NCBI GenBank assembly: GCA_963970005.1
Contig: CAXAMN010021995.1
Span: 1,006,202-1,070,201, forward strand
From: Durusdinium trenchii
Taxonomy: Eukaryota > Sar > Dinophyceae > Suessiales > Symbiodiniaceae
DNA length: 64,000 bases
Reading direction: 5' to 3'
In this document: one piece after another, positions 35,825 through 48,928 of the stretch
How positions within the stretch are numbered: the stretch's first letter is position 1
Layout of the letters: the number at the start of each line of letters is the position of its first letter
Notes under the pieces: generated by a model
The model's input: only the letters and a program-made list of their open reading frames with translations
What the model was told of the DNA's origin: nothing
Databases searched by the model: none
Made by a program: the position numbers and the translations under genes

Positions 35825-38555
35825 CGCGTGACTGGTCCTCCTATTAAACAACGGTGATCTGTGTGTGTGTGTGTCCGTCAATTCGTGGCATAGAGATCCT
35901 GTATGCTTATATAACATATAAATATGTGTGAATGTTGTTTGCACCATAGACACTCACCAAATATGACCCGAGGGTCATCGTGATTCGGGCAGCCCGGCAG
36001 CTGAAAACGTCAGGTTGTGTGGTTCCCTTTCGCCGTCTTTGGGGGCTTCCTCTCTTCTCCGTCCTTCCGAATCCTCCCTGTAAAACCGGAAGTGTCTCTT
36101 TCGGTAGCTTGGAACTCTCTCTTCTTCTCTTTATGGGGTTTGGGGTTCTTCCGTTTCGGTGGATTTGATTTGCCGGTTCTAACCCTCCGGGGGTTCTGGT
36201 TTGCATCGACTTTTGCCCTTTGTTTGGGCGATTTGTTTTAACACCCAAACAAATGCGCGGCAGGGGGGGAAGACTTACCTTTACGGTCCACCAACGAAGC
36301 TGACGCTTTCCGAGAGTGAGGATGGAGATGGGGGTGCTCATCTCTGTCATTTGTTTTAGCTGAATGAATGATTCGTGGGGTCTCATTCCTCGGTCTCATT
36401 GACTTGTCTATACCGGTTTTCTTTCTTGTTTTCCATCTATCTAATTACATTCTATATTATATGTACATATATATATATATATGAATATACATTCTATACG
36501 TGTATCTGTTCAATGGCTCTCAGCTGCAACGTGTATATACTCATCAAAACGTCCTTCGATGAAGAATATCGGCTGACCATTCTAAAAGGAAAGCACGAGG
36601 GTTTCTCAGACTGCTTGCACAGGTTGTCCCAAAAAACAAAGACCCCCCAGCGAGAGGGGTACAAAATAAACAGAGGTTATCGACTTCCTTACTGAATAAA
36701 CCAAGAAAGGTTAAGGAAGCTTTGCGAAGCGGCACAAACACACGCCAAAACACGCTCAACGGCTCCGCTTTTCGCAGCACGTGAATTTGGGACGGCCAAA
36801 CGCCCGCTCCGAAAGGATGTCCCTCCACGACCAGCACTGACGGCGCACAGCGGCGCACAGCGGCGCACTGCGCAGCCGCGGGAGGTCGCGCGCGCGGAGC
36901 AAGAACTTCCAAGAAGCCATGTGTGAAGCAAGTCTGTATTTGTCTCCTCTTTATTACAGTATCTGTCTAGTGGTATGGATGTGCCAAAAGTGGAAACGGT
37001 GGTACCATGCATGCCATTTGAAAAGGCTCTTTCTTACCTTCTCGCCAGGCTTTTAGCCGTGTGGGACACCTTTCAGTGGCGACTGATCCTGCTGTCTTGT
37101 GAAACTCTTCACCTATGGAATGCCAGAGACGGTGAGACTGGTTCGGTTCGTCTCAGGCCTTCAAAAAAGGCGCTATGCAACAGCTACCGGCACAGCTTCA
37201 GGTCTCAAGGCGGACCAGTCCATGCTCCAAATGTCATCTTCTGGCACCTGGCAGAACTGACATTGTGATTTCAGCAGGCCTCAATCATCTCCAATCTGGA
37301 GTAGGTAGACTTTTCCACCAGCTTTCTTCCAAGGTCATCCTGACCACGCTCAGCGATCCCCGCGATCCCCGCCTCGGCGGCCTCTTTGCCGGCCGCCAGC
37401 CTGACATGAGCACCTGGCGACACACGGTCGCAGGGGAATGCTAGGATTGGGGCACATGGCGACACCATTTGGAGGTTCAACCCATGAAAGTTAAAGGAGA
37501 TTTGCAGGAAGAGTGTCCTTCCATTCGGTGCATCAACGCGGCATAAACATGGTCTTCTTGTCCAAGCATCCTCATCAAATCCAAACGTGTCACGTCATTC
37601 AACCGAGCTGTTCTTCCTTGTGGATCTGACTTCAGGCATGGGCTCCGTCAACACTCAAAAGTCCTTGCTCAAATTACAATAACAAATCAAAAAAAATAAA
37701 CAAAAAACTATCAGCAAGGGAAAAATAACAGTATAGAACAGTTATAATAGGACAATGGAATACACAACCCCATTGAAACGTTTTTTCAATTGAACAAGTC
37801 AAAATAGATCGAAGAAGGTTTCAATCTAGGACCTTCTAGGATGGATGTGCTTCTCGATTCTTGGTGTCACTCTGACCACCATGGCGCTTTTCGGGTGCCA
37901 CGCTCTGCTTTCACCCTGAACATCGTTCACCCCAAAGTCGTGCCACCGTTAGTCTGTCGCCATCTGTCGCGCCTGGGTCTGGCACTGAGACCGTCTTCAT
38001 GGCATGTTCTATCTCCTTGTCCAGCTTGTGGACCAACCTCAAACAGTGGAGGGCACCGTTTGACGGATGGCCAGAGGGATGTGCGGCCGAAGCGGACGGC
38101 GAGGAGTTGTCCTTTGTGCAGCGAAGCAGAAGCCGGACAAAGGGCTAACACAGAGACGCGGTCGATGGACACTAGCCACTAGAAACAACAGGGTGACGTC
38201 TACACTAGCCACTAGCCAAGCAAGGACACTGATAGCTTTGGAGGTTTCCAAAGCTGGGATCGCTTGAGTTTGATCAAACATCCCAACGTCGAGCTTAAGT
38301 TCACAATCTGCCTTGCTAAGTAGCCGTCACTAGCAGGACCTTGCGCTGCCCTCCTCAACCACCCCGACAGTCCCCACTACACAAGCCTCGGTGGCCACCA
38401 CCTCTGGTACAGTGGTGGTCCTTCCGAAATCCGTCTCCAACACTGAAACGTGAAGTCTCCAGTTTCTCTGCGCCGTCGGGGGGGTCAGGTCTCCTTCGTC
38501 ATCTGAATGGACCTTTTGGGTAGCCTTGGGCAGAGCACCCCGCACCGAAACCGGG
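35825..38555. other. Gene-poor stretch with simple repeats
   Basis: Contains a TG run (35859-35872), an AT run (36466-36482), three tandem copies of an 11-base agcggcgcaca-like unit (36840-36872) and AT-rich sequence at 37670-37810. A GC-rich patch at 37330-37440 is open on both strands. No family recognised. Confidence 0.4.
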
Positions 38556-38647
38556 CCCCCCCGCTTCAACTTCCCCGAGCGTTGCGCTTGCACCCGGCGG
38601 TGTTGCAGCCGCGCCAGCCAGGTCGGGGTATCACTGAGCTCAAAGAC
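38556..38647 (-). CDS. Unassigned exon-like segment
   Basis: After a strong acceptor (ccgccag|G) the minus strand reads 'VFELSDTPTWLARLQHRR' and 'VQAQRSGKLKRGG'. No domain is recognised. Possibly the same gene as the segments at 38925-39260. Confidence 0.35.
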
Positions 38648-38924
38648 CTGGCGGAAGGGGTTTCTTCCGCTGAGCGAAGCGCCACGCGTTTGAACAAGCG
38701 CTGCTGGAGGATGGCTGCAGATGGCTGGAGTGTGGGTTGGAGTGGTTTTTTTAGGAGGTCTCATTTGGACTTTCGGAAACTGAAAGCAGGAACTGCGTTC
38801 AGTGAGATTGTGAAGAGCAACCAAACAGCCAAGAAAAGCAGCATCAGGCCATCATCTGAAAAGATACTGCAAAAGAACGCCCTGATGGATCATGGTCCAT
38901 CACGGATCAAGCTGCTGGACTCGG

Positions 38925-39260
38925 CACCCGCTCCATGGCACAGCGCACCTCCACGGGCCGTGGCACCTCCGACTCCGAGAGTTGCTTCACCACCTGCTGT
39001 CGTGCCTGGCAGGCTGGGTGCGAAGCTGACAGGTGTCTTTGGGAGAACAGATCTCTGGAAGATGAGACCAAAAGGAAAGTCCATTTCTGGCGGGTTCCAG
39101 AAGTTCCCCAAAATTGGCTTGATCCTTGATCGTCTGACCCAGCTCTTCCTGGCGCCTCTGGGTCCGTCCAATCAGCTTCCCAGATCAGATCCAGCTCTTC
39201 CTCGGAGTCCGATTTCGCCTCCTGCGCCGGAAAGACCGAAGGAAGAGAGCACATCCACGG
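38925..39260 (-). CDS. Unassigned minus-strand gene pieces, two exon-like segments
   Basis: An acidic piece at about 39150-39250 reads 'AQEAKSDSEEELDLIWEADW', and a second at about 38925-39010 reads 'ARQQVVKQLSESEVPRPVEV' then 'RCAMERV' directly after a ccag acceptor. Both have exon-like composition. No family is recognised, and orientation agrees with the rest of the block. Confidence 0.35.
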
Positions 39261-39269
39261 TGTCGTTTT

Positions 39270-40985
39270 GCTCCCAAAGGACTGCGCCCACAGATTCTTC
39301 TACTTCTACTTCTATTACTTTCTCAAAAGCCTCCACAACTGCTGGAGATGGTCACCAAGCTTGTCCCACATTCAAACTTTAAATGTCGAGGTCCGGGAAG
39401 AAATTCCAGGCCGCCCTTGTGACCACTCCTTTTTCGGAGCTTTGAGCTCCTTCTTGGGGCTCTTGACCTGGACGTGGCCCGCTGTGCTCATCGTTAAGCG
39501 CAACCCGGGCGGCTTTGGAAATGAAGAACGTATTTCGGAGAGCGTCACCGTTTCAACCCTTCACTTGGCATGTTGGGTTCCATATGACCATGAGGCTACC
39601 AGGACCATCCAGAGTGTCCAGTGGAAGCCGTAGTTTAGCGCATTTGGCACTCCTTGGATGGTCCTATTAAAGTAGATGTACCATCAATTCCTGCATGACG
39701 CCTTTGCTAGCTCATCTTGTGCCTCCTCCTCCACCACTGCAGCAGGCTCCTGCCATCAAAGCACCGGTAGCTCTCCAAACGGTGGAGTGTGGAGAGCTTA
39801 GCACAGAGAGCTCCGACTGTCGTTGCAACGGGAAGAGGCCCTGGGCTTCCCGTGCAGTGCCCTTTGTTCCTAGTAGCTTCTTGACTGTTACTAGTAAGTA
39901 GTAATGGCCTCCAACCTAGCCATGGCCTCCACCTAGTAGCTTCTTGTTCCTGGTAGATGGCTTTGGCTTTATATTTCACCTGTGACGAAACCGATCATAT
40001 ATCAGCGACAATTGCTGGTAACGCACTTATTGAAGATGCTCGTTGGAGTCAATACGTTAAGGGATTCGCTTGTTGGGCCGAAAGGAAACCGGCCTTCACA
40101 CCCACAGGACTGTACCACGTGTGTTCGTTCTTTCACCTTGAACAGCAGCGGTTTCTTCTCCCAAGTTGGTGTGCTATGTCAAAAGTGTCATAAAATTGAG
40201 CAAAGTCCAGATGAGTCACCCCCCCAAGAAAAATCTAAACATAGATGCAATTGATTGCAGTTGTCTACGCGGTCTACAATCCAAACCATGTCTTTTCCCT
40301 CTTTGACTACACTCCTTGTACAAATCTCTACAAACCAAAACAAACCAAAACAAGCCCCCAAAAGGCCGGGAACTCTTTCACATCACCCGGGTGTTACAGT
40401 ATCTCTTCTCACACCGGCGTCCCCTGTTCCCTCGTTCGCCTCAGGGGACGCCTTCCGCCAAAGCATGGTCAAGATGGCACTGAGCACCGGCACCTGGTCG
40501 CGACTGCGGCCGTTGCGCCCCAGTATCGGTCTCATTTGGAGGGAGAGCTGGCTGGGCAAATTGGGCAAAACTGCATGATTGTTCCCTTTTTTTTTCCAAT
40601 GGTCTCCACATAGAATCAGCACCGCTTCAAAACCTCACACGCCAATTGACAGACCCCGCCCGCCCTGCTCCCAAACAAACGCTCTGCGGGGACCGGCCGG
40701 TTGTTTCCTTAAGAGAACTGCTCTATACTGGTGTAACGAGAACTCTGTTGGTGGCAGACGTGGTGGCAAATCAAACTCTGCCTTTCACTTTAACGCATCA
40801 AGTGTTATGTGGGATATTGGCAGAAGGGCATCAGTTGCTTGAAGGCTCTTGAAGTCTCGGTCTCTTGACTCAAAAGAGTCTCGGGACTGTGGGATGGTTC
40901 CCCTAAGTGCGACTAAAAGCAGGTGAATATTCTTTCAGTGCCTGCACCAAATGGTGGAAGTACTTCAGCAACGCACCACACTGAA
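39270..40985. other. Non-coding stretch with dispersed repeat copy
   Basis: No convincing exon. A two-part copy of the TAGTAG-type dispersed repeat is at 39858-39957. Confidence 0.4.
39858..39957 (-). repeat. Dispersed repeat family A, copy
   Basis: Two tagtagcttcttg units flank a segment with repeated atggcctcca units. Confidence 0.8.
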
Positions 40986-40999
40986 AACTATTGAAAAAA

Positions 41000-41165
41000 C
41001 AAATACTCTTCCTACAAGAAATGTTTGAGACGTTGATCCCACAGCTTTTGGTGGGTAGAATACAAGCCCAGGCACTGCGACTGCCACCGCCAGGCCGTTG
41101 GCATTCAGGTGCCGTTGGGCCAAAGCTGCATAGATCCCAACGAGGACCTCGGCGGCTGAGGCGGC
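41000..41165 (-). CDS. Unassigned exon-like segment
   Basis: The minus strand reads 'AEVLVGIYAALAQRHLNANG' and 'LAVAVAVPGLVFYPPKAVG' after a cag acceptor in a GC-rich patch. Protein-like, mildly hydrophobic, no family recognised. The plus-strand frame over the same bases is Arg/Pro rich and is probably a shadow. Confidence 0.35.
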
Positions 41166-41229
41166 TCGGGCAGCAGTGCTTCGATTCCAAGGACGATTCC
41201 AAAAAATTACACCAGCATAGACCCTAGAG

Positions 41230-43455
41230 AGCAAAAGCATGCCAAAAAGATTTCTGGACATCACCCTGCAGTGGCACCAGTTCCAAAGCACACACAGGAA
41301 CCTCTTCGTATACTGGAAGAAAGAACCCTATCTCGAAAGCGCGCGCAGCCATCTCATTCTTATTTGAAGTAAGAACCCCATAGCTGTCGCTATCTGGGGA
41401 AAAACATGTTATTGTTCAACTTTTGTTTTGTTCATGGTATCTGGCTGCGGTGAATTAGGCACCAGGATACTGACAAACCGGTCTTTCCCTACCGGGTGTC
41501 GGTCCAACTCACTCGCGGCAAATGGTGGACTGGTCGTCAATGCCCCAACCCAGTCTACCACTGGCGGCTCTTTTTGAGGAAGTCTTTCGGTAGATCAGGA
41601 AGTACCAACAGAGGTTGAAGGACCTTATAGACTCTAGACTATCCCATAGGTACCCGTAGGGTCCTATAATTATAAGGTTTATTACTAACCTCTCTTGGTA
41701 CTTGGTGAAAAACTGTGCCAAAGACCCCGCTGCAGCTCCAGGCCATGAGCACCATTCCGGCATTGCCGAACAGGCCCGACTCGTCACCTCTGAACGCGGC
41801 GAGTCAGGCCAAGTAACTCACGAATTGGAGCGAGAACGAAACATTGGTGTTTGACGGACAGTCCGAAAAACGAATGCTGCACGGGTCAGCATTGCCACCC
41901 AAAGGAGCGGGGATGCGAAGATCTTGGTTTTCAGACAGGATCATGCATCTGTATAATCATGTTTTTCTCTAAACAATCAGACTGGTTGAGTCGGGGTCCC
42001 GGAGCACTGGGCTCGTGTTGGAAGGGCACCTGCCACCTCTGGCTCTGCCTCTGGCTCCATTTGCTCGATCTCCTGCACTTGCGAAGGATGGCGTTTAGAT
42101 GCAGTTTTGTGAAGGACAACTGTTGGAAGGCTGTCATACCTTCTGATCCAGAAAGTCAAACTAGCAGAAAAAAGACCGAGCCCTTTTCCAGTGGCAAAGG
42201 TGAATGGCTTTTCAAGGCCGAAAAGAACATGGGTCCCATCAGATCACAGCCTCAACACGCTCAACCCACCGGTTGCTTTTCGTTCGAACCCTGATCTCCG
42301 GCCGTCCTTCTTTCCTCCCATGAGGCTGAACCCACCGGTCCCGTCGGTGCCAGCGGGGAAAAACACATCAAGCTGAGCTGCGGAGAAAGAGATTTTGATC
42401 TATCCTCAATGGTTCTGACCCTCACCACGACTCCAGAATCAAACGGGAGACCACCGGACCCCGACTCAAACTGACTGGTCGTTGAAGCCTCGGTTTGACA
42501 TGCAAAGCCTCCCAAAAAAATGCGCTCACCCACTGATGTTCAAAGAGTTTTCAAGGCTGAAATGTGTGAACGTCAAGGAAATCCGAAACTCTTCCACGCT
42601 TCCACATGAAAACAGGCTGGGAGTGTTCCCAGCATGCATTTACCACCAAAAGCCAGGCCTGAGAAAACTAGCAGACTTCGGGCTCATACACTACGAGCTT
42701 GTATCCATTTGCCTGGCAATGTCTATGCACGCCGTCCGAAAGAAAGACATCGGGCCACTCGGCTGAAAAGGAGATCTGGAAGCCACCCATCCCAGCGCCA
42801 CAGGAGGTCAACTGGTGTCCATCGCCCCGAAAAGAGGTCAACGGGTGTCCATTGACCACCCCGACTGGGGGTCCGTGGCCCGCACGGCGTTTGCTGCGTT
42901 TGCTGTGGCTGTTTTCTCTCCTCGCCCCTCTTATTGAATGTAATATGTTTGGCAAACACCATCTGGATCTCTCCCAAAAGATTCACCAGGAAAAGAAAAC
43001 ATGTTCAGCACTGCTCTTGGAAGTCGCCAAAACCTCTTTTTCAAGTCCCATCCAAACCGCCTCGCTTTTTGGACCTCGCGCCGCCCGTTGAAACGGTGCC
43101 AATTGAAAGGGCGAACCGGCGACGGGTCAGTCAGGCGAGGAATCGCCGGGATCCGCGGTCGACAGCTCAGCCATCAAGGCACGCCAGGCGACTGTCCTCG
43201 GAGGCGCCAGGTCGGTGGGTCGGTGGGTCCGAGCAAATGCAGACGGGTCGGTGGTTGCCCAACTGGGTTCTGTCTAGATGGGTTGGCTAAACTGTCAAGA
43301 AGTTCCAAGAAGATGCACAAATACACCTTGCGCCCTGGAGATGCCCCAAAAAAAAGACATACAGTGCCGCAGCACAGATCTTCCCTTCATCTCATTTTAG
43401 AGAAAGAAGTAATTATATACAGTATCTTTACTACATATCCCACGGGTATCTTCCC
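41230..43455. other. Gene-poor stretch, nothing convincing
   Basis: Scattered open frames on both strands without family similarity. No repeats of note. Confidence 0.35.
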
Positions 43456-43459
43456 CACC

Positions 43460-43604
43460 CCTTCTTCTACCACATGGTCTTCTCCAAGCATCACGGGGTA
43501 AGGTTCACAGACTTCTTCTTGCTGTGCTGCTTCAATGCGCGCGCGCCACTTCTCAGGCACTGTGGAGTTGAAGGAGCTCAAGTATCTGCTGGCCTCGCGG
43601 AGAA
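43460..43604 (-). CDS. Unassigned exon-like segment
   Basis: Starting directly after the acceptor ttcag, the minus strand reads 'LREASRYLSSFNSTVPEKWR' and 'ARIEAAQQEEVCEPYPVML'. It is charged and helix-favouring, with exon-like composition. No domain recognised. Confidence 0.4.
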
Positions 43605-44549
43605 CTGAAATGGTTACGCCATGAAGAAGAAAAACCTGTCAAGAGTCGTCTCCCACTTTGAGAAAGGCACCCCCCCTAGTAGCACGTCAGCGTGCAGAGC
43701 CTGCATGTCTGCTTGGCCCATGAAACACACTGTGAAGGTCTTAAAATCGAATGCAAAGCAGCTGAACCATCAGCAGTTCTATCCGGCGGATCTTTTTTCG
43801 GAGAGAAAGGAGACGAATCTGATGCGACCAGAGGCGACCTCTTGGTGCTGGCAACTATGGAGCTGCAAATCCAGCCCTTCCACCACTGCAACGGCCGAAG
43901 CATCGGCCCCTCGCTACTCCATCCGCCTGATCGCTACTCCACGGGGTATTGCGGACGAAACTCATGCCGCTCCCGCAAAGGCTTCGGAGTGAGTTCACCA
44001 GCTCCTGGTGCCTCCGTCCGTGACCACGCATCGAAGCACGAACGAACGATGAGGCTTCAGGAACGATCACGACCCCGATGTGTCGGCAATGGTGCCATGT
44101 GGCGGGTGAAAGGTGTCTGGTTGTTGGGTGACGACCCAGGCGGTCACTTCTCACATTCAGAGGGGATGGGCTCACGCAGACGTGGTTCTCAGCTTCAAGT
44201 TTCATCTGTTCTTGCGGCTGACGCGTGATTCATTCAACATTTAGCTCCCTGCCACCAATCCGTTGAATCAAATTGAAAACCCCCGTCACCCCAGCCCACT
44301 CGATGCCGGAACCACACTCGTCGCACCTGTGGTCCAAAGGCATTCCATCTGCATCCGTCCGCCGTTTGGCTCCCACGCCCCAGAGCACCACCTGCGTCGT
44401 TCACCGAGCCCGATGAGAAACCCATAGCTGCAGCCAAACGGCAGCCCGGCAAATGAGGCGAAAGAATGAGGCGTTTTCTGCGTTGACCTCCCAAACAAAA
44501 AAGCAGAAATAACCAAGTTTCACCACCCAACTGGAGCACAAACCAAGTG

Positions 44550-44660
44550 GGTCCAGTTTTCCGTTCCGGAAAGCTCTGCCGGTTCCGCTGCAGAACCGCT
44601 GTCCCACCTCCGGATCCAGGAAGGTGTGCCGTAGGAAGACCTCATCGTCCGATCCGGATT
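44550..44660 (-). CDS. Unassigned exon-like segment
   Basis: The minus strand reads 'GSDDEVFLRHTFLDPEVGQR' and 'FCSGTGRAFRNGK'. Good protein-like composition, orientation matches neighbours, no family recognised. May belong with the segments at 43460-43604, 45637-45761 and 46265-46440. Confidence 0.35.
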
Positions 44661-44734
44661 AATCGGGACGAGGAGGTTCACCGCTTGCGATGGCCTCCAC
44701 CGTGCGTAGTAGCTTCTTTCCCAACTGGTTCGGT

Positions 44735-44777
44735 TCCATCCATCCCATCCATCCCATCCATCCCATCCACATCCATC
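44735..44777. repeat. CCATCCCAT minisatellite
   Basis: About four tandem units of CCATCCCAT, next to a short copy of the TAGTAG-type dispersed repeat (44700-44722). Confidence 0.8.
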
Positions 44778-45636
44778 ATCCGGACCACAGGGGACCGGAT
44801 TTTGCTGCTGGATGTGTGTCCCTTGATGTTTGGTAACCAAAGCATCAAGACCCATGCTCAGGGCCTGAGTTTCATACGTTATGCGGCATATGCGTTATGC
44901 GTCGGGCGAACTTCTTGAAAGTTGAGTGTGCACTTCTTTCGTATCACCAATTCATGCGCCTGCCGCCTTAAGCTAAACAGAATCATGGCACCAACAGGAC
45001 CAACAGTTCTTGAAAGCAGCAGCAGACTCTGAAGCCCGGCGGTTGACGGAAACGGATCCTTCCTGCAAACACCCTGCCTGACCATAGGAATCAATCAGCA
45101 GCAACTGTCGCGAGGCACAGGGGCTGCATTGCATTTCCACCTCTCGTGAAAAACATGTTGCAGCAAAGAATGACCAGGAATAGGTACAGTTCATCCAGAA
45201 TGCGCTTTAGCTACTGCACTTCTACAAGTTGGATCAATTTTGTTTCACAGAAATTCCAGCTGCACCGAGTTCATACAGTAGTTGGTACTTCCAAGTCATG
45301 GAAGTTGCGCCATGTACCTTCACCTACACCCGAACAGTCTGGATCAAAACCCCCAGCTGCTCGAGGTCAAACTGACCAAGACCGGTCCCCACCCCTCGTG
45401 CGCCATAAATAGGACCAAGAAAGAAACAAGGAAATGGCACCGAACTGCCTCCCAGTTCCTTGTTTCGGGCTCCTCCAGAAGCACCGAACTGAAACGAGGG
45501 TCCACCGCTCTGCACCGTTTCTCCCGTTTTGGGTCGACCAGTCCATTTCCCCCCACCTTTTGGAACACCGAACCCTGGTCAACCCCGTCCACCGAAGTCC
45601 GTCCGTCCACCGAGCCACTCGCCGGGGTTCACTCAC

Positions 45637-45761
45637 ATCGGGGCCTGGCGATACATCCACTCGTCGGGGTTCCAAAAGTCGGCGACGCAGGCCTTGCAGG
45701 GATTCCTGGGATATTCCCAGAGCCTCCGCAGGCGGGACGGACGGACCACCGGGAAGATCAT
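45637..45761 (-). CDS. Unassigned exon with clear GT donor
   Basis: The minus strand reads from an ATG at 45761 'MIFPVVRPSRLRRLWEYPRN' and 'PCKACVADFWNPDEWMYRQ', ending at a canonical donor (CCCCGAT|gtgagt) at 45637. The aromatic- and cysteine-rich 'YPRNPCKACVADFWNPDEW' looks like a conserved block, but I do not recognise the family. It could be a first or an internal exon. Confidence 0.45.
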
Positions 45762-46264
45762 GGTGGTCGGGTCGGTCTGGGGTGGGCGAACGTCATGCTG
45801 CGGGGATTTTGGAGAAAAATGTCAAGTTGATGAATAGTCAGCTTTTGCCGATAAATATGGAGAGCATACGGCTTGTCCAACAACATGAAACTTCCCACCG
45901 TCCTAAAGAAACAGGGCCGCATGACCCAAATCTTTCATAATCTGTCTAACTTCTCTCCCAAAACGCCCCAAAAAGCCGCGCACCTCCCTTCAGTGCCCAG
46001 AGCTCTGGACATCCTCCCAAGGCTCAACGTCCAGTCTCTGGCCAATTCAGCCGTGACCTCGCTTTGGGCTCCTGGATGTGCGGGTGGAGCGGTTTGCAGT
46101 TGAGCCAGGCCAACAGTTGGTTTCTCCTTGTCTTGCCGCCCTACTATCATGATAAGAATATCATGAATTGTCATTGATCCTTCATGCAAAACTGCTACTG
46201 CCATTGGAAGGATAGGACTGCTTTCCCAGTTCTCGCCTCGTGATTGGGTGATCCCCCATTCCCC

Positions 46265-46440
46265 GGGCTTCGCACTCCTTGGTGCACCGCCACCAGGTGC
46301 GAGGACGGCTGCGATGGTTGGACCGCACGGAGGCTGGCCGCCCGGAGCTCCACCACGAACTCCGGCATCAGGGAGGGTTGGTGCGCCCGGACGAAGCCAT
46401 CGGTGGTGAGCACCAGCAACAAAGGCCACGTGGGGAACTG
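46265..46440 (-). CDS. Unassigned exon-like segment
   Basis: The minus strand reads 'LLLVLTTDGFVRAHQPSLMP', then 'EFVVELRAASLRAVQPSQP' and 'SSHLVAVHQGVR'. GC-rich, no stops, convincing codon use. Probably in the same gene as the exon at 45637-45761. No family recognised. Confidence 0.4.
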
Positions 46441-46603
46441 GGGTAGTCCTGACAGTCGGGACGTAGCCACTGGCTTAGCCCCTTTCAAGTAAGAACCCAT
46501 CCTTTCAGCCCGGCACCAATGCCTTTTCATTTGAGGGTCCAGATTCTTGCTCGGTAAGACCGACTTTTCTTTTGAAGAACTCTGGTCATGAGGTCGTTGA
46601 TGG

Positions 46604-46640
46604 TCTAAACTGTCTAAACCGTCTAAACCATCTAAACTAA
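46604..46640. repeat. GTCTAAACC tandem repeat
   Basis: Four imperfect 9-base units in non-coding sequence. Confidence 0.75.
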
Positions 46641-46799
46641 ACCCCGCAAAAGAAAGAAGAATGACAATCGCTCTCAGCGCCTTCGGCTGCCCGCAACATG
46701 CTCTTTGAGGAGGAACGCAAAACGGCGACCACCGCAGGGCAGCTAAAACGAAGCACACCATCCAAGACGAGGCCTCGGACATCAAACGTCGGCTGCGGC

Positions 46800-48925
46800 G
46801 AGAGCATCAAGGGTCGATGCCAGGTACCATATTATACCTGGGAGTAACCCCTCGATTGATCAACCACCGCTGTAAAAGGTCATCGGCGGTTGTAGAGGTC
46901 ACGGGTAGGTTTGCGCAGCTGAGAAGGAGGGAAGCTGCACTAGAAGATCTTCGACCATGAATCCTGGTGCGAGTTGAATTCAAAACTGGAAGTCTGTTGC
47001 AAAAAAAAAAAAGGAGGAAAAAAAACAGAGGAATTCCGTCGTGAAATCGGTCAAACTTCTCAACTCATTCAGATTCCCTCCGACTCATCTCGCCGCTTCG
47101 GGCGCGTTCGAAGCCGTCGGACCACCGGAACGACGCTTCGGCCATCGGAGATTCCCCCCGATCGGCTCCGCCCCAAAGGACGCATCGGCGGACACCACAC
47201 CGCAACCGCACCTGAAAGTTCCAGCGTCGCGGTTTCCGCACGGGGCCACCAGAGACGTTGACCTGTAAAGAGCCAATCCTTAGAAGGTTGGGAAACGTGA
47301 GAAGAAAAATATAACAATAAATTAATTCACTGGAGTTCCATGTGCCGAACTTGGAGAATAGGTGATGGAGGTGCTCAGAACATGCCCCGAACCTTCGGAA
47401 CTCCAAAAACACCTTTTGGAAGTGCTCATAACTGGAAGAGTTGGTCTCTTTCAATTGCAAACTTTCTCGCTGACTTGTCATGGCTTCGGAATGGCGGGCC
47501 CGACCTGGCCGGGCCTACCCCAGGCACACACAGTGGCACACGCCCATATTGAATTTCAAGTACCAAGCTATACCAAGTACAAAGCAGGTCCGGCGCTTGA
47601 GGCGACTTGGCTGTAGAAAACGCCCAGTCGAACTTCCGGGCAAGTCTCTTGGAAGCTATCGAAATTGCAGCTGCCCATCGCGCAATTCGCGGCGCGGCCC
47701 CCGGCTTCTTTCTTTTCAGCTGCGTGGGCTTTGCCACGCAGCCGGCATGAGATTGGGGATCTACTTGTCCTTTTTGGGGAGGGATATGCTACATTGATGT
47801 CCATCCATCATGGATTGCTTGCGTTTCTGCAGGTATCATCAGGTATCTATATAAGTCTTGTGGCAGGAGCTGTTGAGATATCACAACGACGCTCTCTGTG
47901 TCCTAAGGCCTAAGGCCTCACTGGGACTGGTTTGACACGACACATCTTGCTCGGTTGGCTGTCTCTTGTTTCTGGCGTCTTGCTTCACCCATCTGATGGC
48001 CCCGTTTGACTGCTCTGATGGCGGGCTCGAGGTTTTTCACCAGCTCCAGAATCTCCATTGGTTCACGGAGAAAGGCAGCAGAACGCGACTGAACCATTGT
48101 TCATGAAAGAAAGGTCTATGTTCAGAAGGCGGGGGCTGGGGGAACGCCTGGGAGTTCTCCCTATTCATTGCATACACACCTGACGAATCGTGAAGAGGCG
48201 AGCTACCGAGGGTGGCGTTTCGGTTTCGGGTGCAACTCCGACATCGGGCAGCCATGTGATGGACCAGTCTTGGATGGATGGAGTCATTTGTGGCAAGTCA
48301 TTTGGAACCCGACCCGATCGGGTGGATCCATACCTGGTAGTACTTGTGCTGCAAAAACCCGATCCGGGGCCTAGACCGGGGGCCGGGGGCCTTCATGGTG
48401 CTTGGGCGCCAGATGTTGGGTCATTCTTGGGCTGAACAGTTGTCAAAACCTGCAGCAACTCTCCAGCGCTGGAGGGGGAAAGGACTGCTACAAGCAAGTT
48501 TCAAGAACTGCGAGGTCGTGTCACAACTGTCGCCCGTTCCGAAGTGCTCCGGCATCTCAGGCACAATCGAGACGCGTTTGGGGGCGGACGGAACTCTGCC
48601 ATCCGCGCCATGGGGGTTGCCTTGGCTGATCATCCCCTTATTCTCATGATGCCATCAGAGTCCCTGCTGAACATGTTTGTCCCGCCTCTTCAACACAAAC
48701 GATGTGGTCTCGTTCCTTTCGCTGGCGAACTGCTACTATCACACTGGATCACAACGTTGAATTACCTCACGCACTCTGAAACAGTAGAGCTCGAGCTTTT
48801 TCCACGGCTACAGGGGAAACCGCCTTCAGCAGTATTTTCGCAGCTGGCACTGGCAGGACCTGATTTTGTGTGACACCTGTACATCTACATATGTGTTTTA
48901 CATTTTTACATATTATGTACATCTC
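46800..48925. other. Stretch downstream of the TIR-like membrane protein gene
   Basis: A GC-rich patch at 47070-47260 is open in three minus-strand frames. A patch at 48490-48640 reads 'RVSIVPEMPEHFGTGDSC' on the minus strand. Neither is assigned, and no gene is called. Confidence 0.35.
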
Positions 48926-48928
48926 CAT

